Positions 16,468 through 25,048 of a DNA stretch of 39,873 bases are shown piece after piece. A program made the translations under genes and the position numbers. This stretch comes from CAYSBE01 sp046309355 (GTDB lineage Bacteria; Bacteroidota; Bacteroidia; UKL13-3), in assembly GCA_046309355.1 (NCBI GenBank), contig JBKCPL010000041.1:1-39873 (forward strand), read 5' to 3'. Each line of letters begins with the position of its first letter. Position 1 is the stretch's first letter. The notes below the pieces were generated by a model. The model had not been told where the DNA came from, made no database searches, and was given only the letters and a program-made list of their open reading frames with translations.

Positions 16468-17349
16468 TTGAAAACAAGAATTGAATTTATTATAAACCCC
16501 ATATCGGGTGGAATAAAAAAGCAGTCACTGCCTGATTATATTCTGTCACATACGGATAAAAGCCTGTATGATATTCATTGTACGTTTACCCAATCGGCTC
16601 AGCATACGAAAGTACTAGCACGTGAAGCAGTGTGCAATAACGCAGATATTGTTGTAGCAGCCGGTGGAGATGGTACTATTAATAATGTGGCAGAAGCACT
16701 TGCAGGTTCGCAGGTTAAGCTAGGCCTGATGCCGCTAGGGTCTGGAAATGGATTGGCCAGGCACTTACACATACCGTGCGATAAGAAACAGGCACTGGAG
16801 CTTATAACCGGCAATCATGCCTTAAAAAAACTAGACACAGGCACAGCCAACTCACATTTTTTTGTAAATGTTGCGGGTGTTGGATTTGATGCGCATGTAA
16901 GCGGTAAATTTGCTATAGCTCCCAAACGAGGTTTTATATCGTATGCCAAAATAACTCTGGCTGAATTTGCCAGCTATAAATCCAGGACATATAGGCTAAC
17001 TATTGACGGGAACAAGCATACACTAGATGCCTTTCTACTATGTGTAGCTAACGGTTCGCAGTACGGGAACAATGCGTATATAGCACCGGAGGCTTTACCC
17101 GATGATGGACTTTTTCACATTACCGTACTAAAGCCGTTTCGGATACTCGATATGCCGGCCATTGGATACCATCTTTTCGCAAAAACGTTGCATAAATCAA
17201 GGTACGTAGCGTGTTTTACAGGGCGTCACATTTACATCGACCGCCCATCAGCCGAACTTATGAATATAGATGGAGAACCTGTACATGCAGATAGCAGTAT
17301 CGATATCCGTTTAATGCCTTCACAATTGAAAATTATAGTACCTGCATGA
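16468..17349 (+). CDS. Lipid kinase, diacylglycerol kinase catalytic family (YegS/DgkB-like)
   Basis: This 293-residue protein is taken from a TTG start at 16468 (LKTRIEFIINPISGG), because the family begins with this strand and a promoter box lies just upstream; a start at 16333 would add 45 unrelated residues and overlap the divergent WD40 gene. The ATP-binding GGDGT motif is at 66-70, followed by MPLGSGNGLARHL. The C-terminal half has DGLFHITVLKP and IDGEPV, as in the YegS/BmrU family. The enzyme would phosphorylate diacylglycerol or another membrane lipid alcohol. The stop overlaps the next start as ATGA. Confidence 0.9.
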   Translation: MKTRIEFIINPISGGIKKQSLPDYILSHTDKSLYDIHCTFTQSAQHTKVLAREAVCNNADIVVAAGGDGTINNVAEALAGSQVKLGLMPLGSGNGLARHLHIPCDKKQALELITGNHALKKLDTGTANSHFFVNVAGVGFDAHVSGKFAIAPKRGFISYAKITLAEFASYKSRTYRLTIDGNKHTLDAFLLCVANGSQYGNNAYIAPEALPDDGLFHITVLKPFRILDMPAIGYHLFAKTLHKSRYVACFTGRHIYIDRPSAELMNIDGEPVHADSSIDIRLMPSQLKIIVPA

Positions 17350-17687
17350 GTAATAAAAATAAACGAATAGAGGGTGTTGTTTATTCGACTGACGCTAACT
17401 TTAGCTACGAATACAGCAGTACAGAACAACCTGCAACATTGCCACCAGCCCAACAGCAATTAAAAATTTATTTAGACCGTAAAGGTGGCGGAAAGTCTGT
17501 TTCACGCATTAATGGCTTCATCGGAAGTGAAGAGGATGCTGAATTGCTGGCAAAAACACTGAAGCAAAAATGCGGTGTCGGGGGTAGTGTAAAAGACGGT
17601 GATATACTCATTCAAGGCGATCATCGCGATAAGCTTGTTGCTTATCTTACTGATTTGGGTTACAAAATAAAAAAAGCAGGAGGCTAA
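17346..17687 (+). CDS. SUI1/eIF1-family translation factor (YciH-like)
   Basis: This 113-residue protein has the SUI1 core from about residue 38, with LDRKGGGKSVSRINGF, LAKTLKQKCGVGGSVKDGDILIQGDHRDKLVAYL and a basic end. It is homologous to archaeal and eukaryotic initiation factor 1 and to E. coli YciH. The N-terminal 35 residues are polar and variable. Its start overlaps the lipid kinase stop by 4 nt, so the two are co-translated. The role in bacteria is poorly defined. Confidence 0.93.
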   Translation: MSNKNKRIEGVVYSTDANFSYEYSSTEQPATLPPAQQQLKIYLDRKGGGKSVSRINGFIGSEEDAELLAKTLKQKCGVGGSVKDGDILIQGDHRDKLVAYLTDLGYKIKKAGG

Positions 17688-17740
17688 TAGTTTTTTTCAT
17701 ATTTAGTTTAATTTAGTACAGCACATTTAATACTAAATTA

Positions 17741-18427
17741 ATGCACATGAATGTTTTAGTGATCGAAGATGAGCCCAAAGTGGCCTCCTTTATTAAGCAA
17801 GGACTCGAAGAAGAATCGGTAAACGTAACAGTGGCAGATGACGGGAACAAAGGATATGCGCTTGCAAAAGCCAGCGACTACGATGTGATTGTCATGGACG
17901 TGATGTTGCCCCATATAAATGGATTTGACCTGTGTAAGATGCTGCGTAACGATGGTATGTTAACACCTGTGTTGATGCTAACAGCATTGAATACGACAGA
18001 TGAAAAAGTGAAAGGATTTGACTGTGGTGCCGATGACTACCTGGTAAAGCCTTTTGATTTTAAAGAGTTGATTGCTCGAATTAAGGCGCTGAAAAAGCGT
18101 AAGAACGAAATTGTGCAGAAGGCGCAAATACTGCGGGTAGGTGACTTAACGCTTGATATGGATGCACGGGTAGTTAAACGAGAAGGCAAACGTATAGATG
18201 TAACACAAAAAGAATACGCACTACTTGAGTACATGATGAAAAATACCAATAAGGTTATATCGCGCAATGACATAGCTCAGCATGTGTGGGGTGTTGATTT
18301 TGATACGCGAACCAATGTTATTGATGTGTACATTAATTTTCTGCGTAAGAAGGTGGATAAAGACCACAAAGTAAAACTGATACATACCGTTATCGGAATG
18401 GGTTATACCATTAAAGAAGTTGCGTGA
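17741..18427 (+). CDS. OmpR/PhoB-family response regulator
   Basis: This 228-residue protein has a receiver domain with the acidic pocket E9-D10, phosphoacceptor D53 (VMDVMLP), T81 and K103 (LVKPF). A winged-helix DNA-binding domain (about residues 130-226) follows, with RTNVIDVYINFLRKK and the end GMGYTIKEVA. Start choice is between Met1 and Met3 (ATG at 17747). The cognate kinase follows one base after the stop. The kinase-regulator pair resembles CusRS/ArlRS-type systems; the target genes are not visible. Confidence 0.95.
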   Translation: MHMNVLVIEDEPKVASFIKQGLEEESVNVTVADDGNKGYALAKASDYDVIVMDVMLPHINGFDLCKMLRNDGMLTPVLMLTALNTTDEKVKGFDCGADDYLVKPFDFKELIARIKALKKRKNEIVQKAQILRVGDLTLDMDARVVKREGKRIDVTQKEYALLEYMMKNTNKVISRNDIAQHVWGVDFDTRTNVIDVYINFLRKKVDKDHKVKLIHTVIGMGYTIKEVA

Positions 18428-18428
18428 T

Positions 18429-19817
18429 ATGAATCTGTTTAGTTGGTATAAACCCAACATTAAGCGAAGGCTAACATTTAATTTTGCGTTGCTGGTATTG
18501 TTAATGCTCTCCGCATTTTCATTCGTTATTGTCGAATACTATTCGGCTCTACGCGAATCAAGTTACCGAGAGCGTTTGCATAGCAACTCATTATACATTG
18601 CCTCTAACTTATTGCTCGCTGATTCTGCCATGCAGGCCGAATTTTATAGGTCAAGCATGAATACCTTAAATAACCTGAGAGGTCAACGCTTATCTGTTCT
18701 GGATTACAAAAACGAGGTAGTAGCTGTATTTAATCAAGGTGTTGATTTATCTCGCTTCGATTTGATGAAAGTGAGGCGTGAGATGGATATGCGTTATATT
18801 GAGAATGATACCCAATATGTGGCGTTTGATATGAGAAAAGGAAGCAAAAGGTATATCGTGTTATCGAGTGCATATGACTATGTTGGGTTTGATAAAAAAA
18901 ATGCGCTGAATAAACTGATTTATATCTTGCTCCTTGTTTCAGTGGTTGTGGTTATTAGCGCAGGTTATGGGTTTGCTGTTCTGTCTATGAAACCGGTAAA
19001 ACAGATGATAGAGCGAATACAGAACATTACCGGTGCCAACCTGCATTTGCGTATATATATTAAAAATAAAGATGATGAATTAGCGATGCTGGCCAATACC
19101 TTTAATAGTATGCTTGACCGTATTGAAAATTCGTTCATTTTAGAAAAGAGTTTTGTAGCCAATGCATCGCATGAATACCGCACACCTGTTACCTCCATGA
19201 AAGGACAGATAGAAGTGGCATTGATGCGTACACGAACAGCCGATGAATACAAGCAGGTTTTGACTTCATTGCTTGAAGATTTGGATGGACTCATTAACCT
19301 GCATTTGGCGCTGTCTGAATTAATGAAAGCACAAACATCGGAATCCGCACATCAATTTACCTATATTCCGGTGGTAGAAGTAATTGGCGAGGCACAGGCC
19401 GATTTACTTAAAGCCCACCCTGAGTATTCTGTTGAACTGCTGGTGCATGAGTATCCGCTAAATCCGGATGAGAGTGTAGTTTTGGGAGATGAGTCGTTGC
19501 TTAAGTCAGCATTTAAAAACCTTATGGATAACGCATGCAAATTTTCCGAAGACCATTCGTGTCAGGTTGTTATCCAATTTGTACGGGGCGAAATACGCTT
19601 AGATTTTAAAGATAAAGGACCGGGTATTTCAGACAATGATTTACCCTATATTTTCTCACCGTTTTACCGTGCTGAAGAATTGAGAAGTACAGAGGGTTTT
19701 GGAATAGGACTTTCTATTGTTAAACGAATAGTGGAAGTGCACAAGGGCCGTATCAATGTCAAATCAACTCCAGGCAATACCGTGTTTTCGGTTGAGTTGC
19801 CATCCAGCAAGGATTAA
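18429..19817 (+). CDS. Sensor histidine kinase, HAMP-containing
   Basis: This 462-residue kinase starts at the ATG at 18429, 1 nt after the regulator stop. Two transmembrane helices (about residues 18-38 and 160-185) enclose a periplasmic sensor region of about 120 residues. A HAMP segment, a HisKA domain with H248 in NASHEYRTP, and a HATPase domain follow, with LMDNACKFSED, DKGPGISDNDL and GFGIGLSIVKRIV. It autophosphorylates His248 and passes phosphate to the adjacent regulator. The stimulus is unknown. The stop overlaps that of the convergent DUF5522 gene by 4 nt. Confidence 0.95.
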   Translation: MNLFSWYKPNIKRRLTFNFALLVLLMLSAFSFVIVEYYSALRESSYRERLHSNSLYIASNLLLADSAMQAEFYRSSMNTLNNLRGQRLSVLDYKNEVVAVFNQGVDLSRFDLMKVRREMDMRYIENDTQYVAFDMRKGSKRYIVLSSAYDYVGFDKKNALNKLIYILLLVSVVVVISAGYGFAVLSMKPVKQMIERIQNITGANLHLRIYIKNKDDELAMLANTFNSMLDRIENSFILEKSFVANASHEYRTPVTSMKGQIEVALMRTRTADEYKQVLTSLLEDLDGLINLHLALSELMKAQTSESAHQFTYIPVVEVIGEAQADLLKAHPEYSVELLVHEYPLNPDESVVLGDESLLKSAFKNLMDNACKFSEDHSCQVVIQFVRGEIRLDFKDKGPGISDNDLPYIFSPFYRAEELRSTEGFGIGLSIVKRIVEVHKGRINVKSTPGNTVFSVELPSSKD

Positions 19818-19999
19818 TTTTTTTTATCGTAAGGGCAGTGTTTGCAGCCATTGCCACAACAAAACCCACGTAGCAATAAATACTCAGCAGTGAAAACCAT
19901 ATACCCGTTTTCATTAAAGTAGTAATGTTTTCCCTCTTCCGGTTTTATGCGTTTAGAGGTGCACTGTTTATCGCCCGGTGTGAGTGAGTTATCTTGCAT
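19814..19999 (-). CDS. DUF5522 small Cys-rich protein
   Basis: This 61-residue protein from the ATG at 19999 has the conserved end YYFNENGYMVFTAEYLLLRG followed by FCCGNGCKHCPY. The four clustered Cys suggest a metal site. It overlaps the end of the BtuG-like gene by 11 nt and is thus the last gene of the cobalamin operon, although DUF5522 genes also occur elsewhere and a B12 role is not established. A start at 20122 would overlap the upstream gene by 134 nt and has no family support. Confidence 0.8.
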   Translation of the reverse strand: MQDNSLTPGDKQCTSKRIKPEEGKHYYFNENGYMVFTAEYLLLRGFCCGNGCKHCPYDKKN

Positions 20000-21050
20000 A
20001 AAAAACCATGTTTCCTGTATTGATTCCTGATCTAAATTGTCCGATAGCCGCTCCGTCAATCCGGTAACGATAAACCACTGACCGCTGTGTGTAATCAATG
20101 GCATCTGTTGCCCATAATTCATCTGTAAACGGATTGTAGTTTAGTCCGTAAAACTGACGACCCGATGCAGAGATAAAGGGGATAGGGACGGCACTCTCAT
20201 CTATTGCCTGCAAGGAGTAAATATCACCCGATATCCAGAAAAGTTGTGTACGTGATGTATTGGTACACAATCGCGTAGCAGTCGGTTTATGGAGTTGAAT
20301 TATTCGTTCCACGGTGTCGTAGCCCGTGTGTATGCGGTACAATTGTGCGTCTGTTCCCTTGCCGGCATCCCCGGTGCACAGCACCCACAGTTTATCGTTT
20401 GCATCTAAAGCCAAGCTATTGCTTCCATACGATAGCGGTATGGAATCGATAAGTTCATTTGTTTGCTCATTCAGCACGTAAAGTTTATCTCGATTAATGG
20501 AAGTGATGTACAGCTTACCTCGGGTAAAAATCATCTCATCATGCCAACCGGGACATTTAATATCTTCAGTAATGCGACCTTCAATAGGGTTAATGACTTT
20601 AATACTATTCGCGTAGTACTCACTCACATAGCCTTTGCCGGCATTTACCCAGGTGATATACCTGGGCGAATGAAATCCGTTAATGGTTTGTTGTTTCTTA
20701 AAATCGGAGGGTGAAACAATTTCAATTTTCTGAGAATTATTAATAACCAGAAACAGCTTAGTTGAAAAGTATGATGCCGACTGGCAAACATCGCCTAGCG
20801 GATTATTATTTGAGCGGCTAAATGCATTTTCAATTACTGATTGACGGTCTGTATCGTATACAGTTATATCAGCATTGCCCCACTGAAAATTTCCCTCATC
20901 ACATAGAACTGCCAGACGTGTGCCGGCCACCGGTAACAGGTCTTCGACATTCACCGGTGGTTTTTCATCGCATGATTGCAATGACAGCACGGCCGCCAGA
21001 AACGCTGTGTTCAGAAAGCGTATTGTATTCAAGTCAATTCTATGCCGCAT
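19989..21050 (-). CDS. YncE-like beta-propeller lipoprotein (BtuG-like cobalamin-binding candidate)
   Basis: This 353-residue protein has a lipoprotein signal ending LSLQSC with lipidation at C27, then repeated propeller strands (PRYITWVNAGKGYVSEYYAN, SIKVINPIEG, GKLYITSINRDKLYVLNEQT, SNSLALDANDKLWVLCTGD, YNPFTDELWATDAIDY) typical of the DUF5074/YncE-like surface family. In Bacteroides the BtuG lipoprotein is such a propeller, sits over BtuB and binds B12 very tightly. Here the gene is third in a riboswitch-controlled operon that begins with a BtuB-like receptor, which makes the same role likely. It starts 10 nt after the DUF4465 stop and overlaps the DUF5522 start by 11 nt. Confidence 0.82.
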   Translation of the reverse strand: MRHRIDLNTIRFLNTAFLAAVLSLQSCDEKPPVNVEDLLPVAGTRLAVLCDEGNFQWGNADITVYDTDRQSVIENAFSRSNNNPLGDVCQSASYFSTKLFLVINNSQKIEIVSPSDFKKQQTINGFHSPRYITWVNAGKGYVSEYYANSIKVINPIEGRITEDIKCPGWHDEMIFTRGKLYITSINRDKLYVLNEQTNELIDSIPLSYGSNSLALDANDKLWVLCTGDAGKGTDAQLYRIHTGYDTVERIIQLHKPTATRLCTNTSRTQLFWISGDIYSLQAIDESAVPIPFISASGRQFYGLNYNPFTDELWATDAIDYTQRSVVYRYRIDGAAIGQFRSGINTGNMVFYAR

Positions 21051-21060
21051 GTAGTTGCAA

Positions 21061-22029
21061 TCAGCGTTTTATAAATTTAAGCGATTGGATGCCTCTGTTT
21101 AGTTGAAGATAATACAATCCTGCCGGCAGCTCAGAAATATCTACGGTATTTGCATGGATTACAACTTCGTGCATACGCGCTCCGGCAGCATTGTATACAG
21201 CCATATCGTCAATGGTTGGTGTGCCCACTACTTCTATCTGTGATTCAGCCGGGTTGGGATAAATGCGATAAGCGTATTTATCCAACGTGTTTTCGTGTAC
21301 GGATTGACTACTATTTTTATCGAAACTGAAATCATCCAGTGCATAAAATGCAGGCGTATTCATGCCAAACAAACCGGTGTCGGATGACGTAAGGGTGATA
21401 ACGATGCTATCAACCGTTTGCAATGCAGTCAGGTTTATATTTTGCCAGGTATTCACAATATAATCTTTTGTGGAGTCGGCAAAGCGATAATCAGCCAGAT
21501 AAAAGGTAACTGAATCGCCTGATCTGCTGCCATTTTTATATCCGCTAAATGTAATCAGAAACCAATCGCTGTCGTTTCCGGTAACACCTCCGAATTTTTT
21601 AGCAAACATATCACCGTTTCGCATGCTGAATGTTGCATATGTACTATTTGTAACTCTCACCGCTAGCGGGCGTATAGGGTTGCCATTCGTTTTAATGACT
21701 GCATTGGCCTGTCCCATCACATAGGTTGGTGAATTGTAGCCGGAAGCAGTTATTGCACTATACAGATTTGTATAGCCTGCTGTAGTTGAATCTCTTTTGG
21801 TACTAATGGCAAAGCCTTCACTCCAGAAACCCCCGAATGACGTGTCGTACGCATTGGAAAAAACTACTCCCAGTGTATCGAATCCCACCCATGTGGTATC
21901 TAATGCTTTGCTTGCGCCATCATTAAACGTATCGGACGGAAGAATAAAATTTTCAAATGTAACGGTTGATTGAGCACCTGCTGACAAGGTGAGAAGTGCG
22001 CCTGAAAGAATAAGTAGTTGTTTTTTCAT
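21061..22029 (-). CDS. DUF4465 protein with T9SS type A sorting domain, in cobalamin operon
   Basis: This 322-residue protein has a signal peptide (MKKQLLILSGALLTLSAGAQ), then a DUF4465 beta-sandwich (about residues 22-235) with hallmarks FENFILPSDTFNDG, FGGFWSEGFAIS, FYLADYRFADSTKDYIVNTW and SSDTGLFGMNTPAFYALDDF. The last 75 residues form a type IX secretion sorting domain (YRIYPNPAESQIEV to GLYYLQLNRGIQSLKFIKR). It is thus expected at the cell surface or outside the cell. It lies between the BtuB-like receptor (15 nt) and the BtuG-like lipoprotein (10 nt), under a cobalamin riboswitch. A role as an extra corrinoid-capture protein is inferred from this context. Confidence 0.88.
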   Translation of the reverse strand: MKKQLLILSGALLTLSAGAQSTVTFENFILPSDTFNDGASKALDTTWVGFDTLGVVFSNAYDTSFGGFWSEGFAISTKRDSTTAGYTNLYSAITASGYNSPTYVMGQANAVIKTNGNPIRPLAVRVTNSTYATFSMRNGDMFAKKFGGVTGNDSDWFLITFSGYKNGSRSGDSVTFYLADYRFADSTKDYIVNTWQNINLTALQTVDSIVITLTSSDTGLFGMNTPAFYALDDFSFDKNSSQSVHENTLDKYAYRIYPNPAESQIEVVGTPTIDDMAVYNAAGARMHEVVIHANTVDISELPAGLYYLQLNRGIQSLKFIKR

Positions 22030-22044
22030 GTAGTTGATGTTTAA

Positions 22045-23928
22045 TTAAAGTGTATAGGATATAGTAAACTGGTAATTGCGACCGGGCATAGGCCTGAATG
22101 GCATAATCGTGTAAGCCTGATTGGTTAAATTAAATGCATGCCATGTAAGTGCAAACTGATGTAATTTCCGGTATATTCTGTAAGTAACAGCTGCATTTGT
22201 CGTGTGATATGCATCAGCCGATTGCGAATTATCGGTAGTGATGTACCGCATGCCTGTGTACTGATGCGATAGAGCTATGCTCACCAATCGGTGTTCGATA
22301 GAAAGCTGATGCTGATGCGTGAGCCGTGGAATAAAGATAACATATTTATCGGCTGAGTTGTCGCCCGGCCTTATCGATTCTTTATTTTGTGCATGCGTGT
22401 AGTTCATCTGAATGTTCCATACTGCCCGAATGCCATTCGCTAAATTTACAGCTGCACGGCCATAAAATTCTGCACCTTGTGTATATGTTTTTCGTGCATT
22501 TAGCGGTTCAGGATCCATGCCTCTCATCAGCCAGATAATCTGATTAATCATGAGTCGCTCAAAATAATTTACCCCAACCTCGGCCTGTGCATGCGACCAA
22601 TGATTGAGTATGCGAAATCCTACATCTCCGTTCCAGCCCGACTCGGGCAACAGTTGACTATTGCCGTACGGTTGCCAGTACATTTCATTCAATGTTGGAA
22701 GCCTGTATGAACGTGCCACATTACCTGTTAGTTTCAGTTTTTTATGCAGCTGAAATTCTACTCCCAGAGCCGGCATGAAAGGCACACGTCTGCCATCAGC
22801 CAGTTCTATTCGACCGCTCTGATGGATGCGTAGGCGATTACTGTTGTATGCGGCTGAATAGTACCATGCTGCTCGGTTCAGTTCTTTTGGCGAATGGTAT
22901 CCACTATTTTCGGCTCGTGCAAACGTGTAGTGCAATCCGGATTGGAACCTCAGTTTTTGTCCGATTTTTTGGATGAATTCAACCTCACTCACCCACGTCA
23001 CAGCATTCATACTGCTTTGAATTCCGCTTGATTGTTTGGTGTAATTCAGCTTATCGTTAAACAGGGCAGTTCGGGCAGCTACCATTCCTGTTTTGCGTTT
23101 CAGGTTCCAGTTAAGCGCAGTACGCAGTGCATAATCCGTTTGTCGAGCATCCGATGCAGGCTCGGTCATGGCTGAAGGCAACTCCATATTCTGCTGTTGC
23201 CACCAAGTATTGAGCTGAAGTGTTTGCGTGGAAGAAATGCGCCATAACTGATCGGTTGTAACCACCCAGTGGAGTTGTTGAGCATTGGCCATACGTTGTG
23301 TGGGGTTGCCGGGTAAGGATGTGTTGGCAAAAGAAAAATCGTTGCGGCTGCTCAATCGCATTGTTTTGGCACGTATCGCATATTTCCCTGTTGAATATCC
23401 TAAAGAAATGAATTGTCTGTTAAAACCGTAGTTGCCTAGTGTAAATGCAGCTTTCGTGTTCCATGATTTGTCAAAACTTAATCGGGTATTTAACAGCACA
23501 CAACCACCCACAGCACCGCTCCCGAAAAGCGCTCCGTTTCCTCCTGTTTGTAATGTAATATCATCTACCCAATCAACCGGGAACAGGCTTAAGTTGAACA
23601 GCCCGAGTACATGACTCTGCAAATTAAATCCATTCCACAATACAGCAGTTTGTTCAGCTGTAGATCCCCTAAGAGATACAGTTGCCGCTGTCCCATATCC
23701 GTAACTTCGTACCACGGCCGGTGTAGTATGTGCCAACAAATCAGCCAGACTCATGGTGTGGTAGATGTTGCGTATACTGCTGTCTATATAAATACTTCTG
23801 TAGCCGGCACGGTATTGCTGAAAGCGGTGTGCCTGTATCTGTACCTCGGCCAGCGAGTCGTGCAGCTGGGCCTGTGTGGCTGATGCAGCCAGTAAAGTAC
23901 AAATGGTATATACAATCCGCATGTTCAT
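22045..23928 (-). CDS. btuB: BtuB-like TonB-dependent cobalamin receptor
   Basis: This 627-residue receptor has a signal peptide ending ATQAQ. Its short plug domain (about residues 25-150) has no extra N-terminal beta-sandwich and contains VSLRGSTAEQTAVLWNGFNL and GNGALFGSGAVGGCVLLNT; a 22-strand-type barrel then ends FQFTISYTL-like. Size and plug form fit BtuB. The decisive evidence is the cobalamin riboswitch directly upstream on the same strand and a BtuG-like lipoprotein downstream. It would take up B12 or other corrinoids using TonB energy. No ABC transporter BtuCDF lies in the window. Confidence 0.88.
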   Translation of the reverse strand: MNMRIVYTICTLLAASATQAQLHDSLAEVQIQAHRFQQYRAGYRSIYIDSSIRNIYHTMSLADLLAHTTPAVVRSYGYGTAATVSLRGSTAEQTAVLWNGFNLQSHVLGLFNLSLFPVDWVDDITLQTGGNGALFGSGAVGGCVLLNTRLSFDKSWNTKAAFTLGNYGFNRQFISLGYSTGKYAIRAKTMRLSSRNDFSFANTSLPGNPTQRMANAQQLHWVVTTDQLWRISSTQTLQLNTWWQQQNMELPSAMTEPASDARQTDYALRTALNWNLKRKTGMVAARTALFNDKLNYTKQSSGIQSSMNAVTWVSEVEFIQKIGQKLRFQSGLHYTFARAENSGYHSPKELNRAAWYYSAAYNSNRLRIHQSGRIELADGRRVPFMPALGVEFQLHKKLKLTGNVARSYRLPTLNEMYWQPYGNSQLLPESGWNGDVGFRILNHWSHAQAEVGVNYFERLMINQIIWLMRGMDPEPLNARKTYTQGAEFYGRAAVNLANGIRAVWNIQMNYTHAQNKESIRPGDNSADKYVIFIPRLTHQHQLSIEHRLVSIALSHQYTGMRYITTDNSQSADAYHTTNAAVTYRIYRKLHQFALTWHAFNLTNQAYTIMPFRPMPGRNYQFTISYTL

Positions 23929-24053
23929 TTCAGTAGTACATTAACATGCAACAAACGGATAACGGCAACAAAACGAAAATACAAAGGCCTACAAGGCTAC
24001 TGTTTTCTCATTTGGCTTTTTTTCCCGAAAGCTACATGATCTATTTTGCATGA

Positions 24054-24243
24054 GGCAGGTCTTCTGACTTTCCTTTTTTACCGGGCTGCCTTCCCATCAG
24101 CCTAAGGCAGACAGTGGCGAAAGTTGCTCGGTAAAGTGATGCACAAATAGTGCAACAAGGTTACAGCAGCGGGTACTGTTCAGGATTTTCACCTGATTCC
24201 CTTTTCATTCTGAATACATGCAAGCGTGAATTCAGAAACCAAA
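24054..24243 (-). ncRNA. Cobalamin (adenosylcobalamin-type) riboswitch
   Basis: Reading the minus strand, the hallmark elements appear in order. First is a stem TTCTGAAT/ATTCAGAA near the 5' end. Next are GGTGAAAATCC (24193-24183), CCCGCTGCTGTAAC (24173-24160), the J6/3 sequence GCCACTG (24118-24112) and GGGAAGG (24095-24089). Last comes the B12 box AGTCAGAAGACCTGCC (24069-24054). This is the complete conserved aptamer core. It lies about 125 nt upstream of the BtuB-like gene, so B12 would repress the operon. I see no strong terminator hairpin between aptamer and gene; control may act on translation. Confidence 0.95.
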
Positions 24244-24250
24244 TGCACTA

Positions 24251-24258
24251 CAAATATA
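24251..24258 (-). promoter_or_regulatory. -7 promoter box of the cobalamin operon
   Basis: The minus strand reads TATATTTG here, a perfect match to the Bacteroidota -7 consensus TAnnTTTG. It ends 8 nt before the first paired base of the riboswitch, so the transcript would begin exactly with the aptamer. No clear -33 element is seen. Confidence 0.6.
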
Positions 24259-24278
24259 GAATTTGTTTACTATTTGTA

Positions 24279-24286
24279 TAACTTTG
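24279..24286 (+). promoter_or_regulatory. -7 promoter box facing the AlkD-like gene
   Basis: TAACTTTG is a perfect TAnnTTTG box 77 nt before the AlkD-like start. It faces away from the riboswitch promoter, so the two would form a compact divergent pair. The match is to one short motif only. Confidence 0.35.
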
Positions 24287-24362
24287 GTTAAACATCCACA
24301 CCGATAGCCCTTTGCTATAGCTATCTAAAAAATATATCCACATCAGAACAAATCACACACTT

Positions 24363-25037
24363 ATGACACCATTGACAAAGAAACTACAATCCGTATTTTC
24401 AGCCCATGCCAATCAAGTCAAGGCTGCTGAAATGAGCCGGTACATGAAAAATCATTTTCCATATTTCGGCATCAGTAAACCCGAACGTGCCCGCATACAA
24501 AAGCCGTTTATTGAAGAATGCAAGCAATTAAAAGGAACAGAACTCACACTATTAGCGCGCCAGCTTTGGACATTGCCGCACCGTGAATTTCAGTATACGT
24601 GTATGGATATGCTTGATGCTACACGAAAAGCGGCAGACGAAACTATGCTGAATGTGTATGTTGATCTAGTGACTGAAAAGTCGTGGTGGGATACTGTAGA
24701 TATACTAGCCTCAAATTTGATTGGCAAGTACTGCCAGCCAAACCATACTCCGTATAAGTCCATGTTTGTTAAATTTTCAAAGCATGAAAATATCTGGTTG
24801 AACCGAGTGGCTTTGTTGCATCAGTTAAAATACAAACACAACACGGATGAAACGCTATTAATAGCCTGTATATCCCATTGCAAGCATAAAAAAGAATTCT
24901 TCGTGCAAAAAGCAATCGGGTGGGCACTGCGCCAACATTCACGGGTGAATCCGGTATTTGTCGCGAACTATTGTAGTAAATATCCACTAAGTAACCTGGC
25001 TAAACGTGAGGCCATGAAGCTCATCACCTCTGCTTAA
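24363..25037 (+). CDS. DNA alkylation repair protein (AlkD-like HEAT-repeat glycosylase)
   Basis: This 224-residue protein consists of short helical HEAT-like repeats. It has the AlkD family pattern HFPYFGISKPERARI near the N-terminus, LWTLPHREFQYTCMDML, the central EKSWWDTVDILASNLIG (the WWD-x-VD catalytic-face motif), WLNRVALLHQLKY and KAIGWALRQHSRVNP. AlkD-type enzymes remove N3- and N7-alkylated purines. It is followed 11 nt later by an alpha/beta hydrolase gene, probably in one transcript. Confidence 0.92.
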   Translation: MTPLTKKLQSVFSAHANQVKAAEMSRYMKNHFPYFGISKPERARIQKPFIEECKQLKGTELTLLARQLWTLPHREFQYTCMDMLDATRKAADETMLNVYVDLVTEKSWWDTVDILASNLIGKYCQPNHTPYKSMFVKFSKHENIWLNRVALLHQLKYKHNTDETLLIACISHCKHKKEFFVQKAIGWALRQHSRVNPVFVANYCSKYPLSNLAKREAMKLITSA

Positions 25038-25048
25038 CTTGATACAGT

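Noticed and set aside
20000..20122. Upstream extension of the DUF5522 gene to 20122
   Set aside because: Would overlap the BtuG-like gene by 134 nt; the family similarity begins after the Met at 19999.
23929..24053. Intrinsic terminator between riboswitch and btuB
   Set aside because: Only a weak GCC-TTGTA-GGC hairpin without a following U-tract is present, so I did not annotate a terminator.
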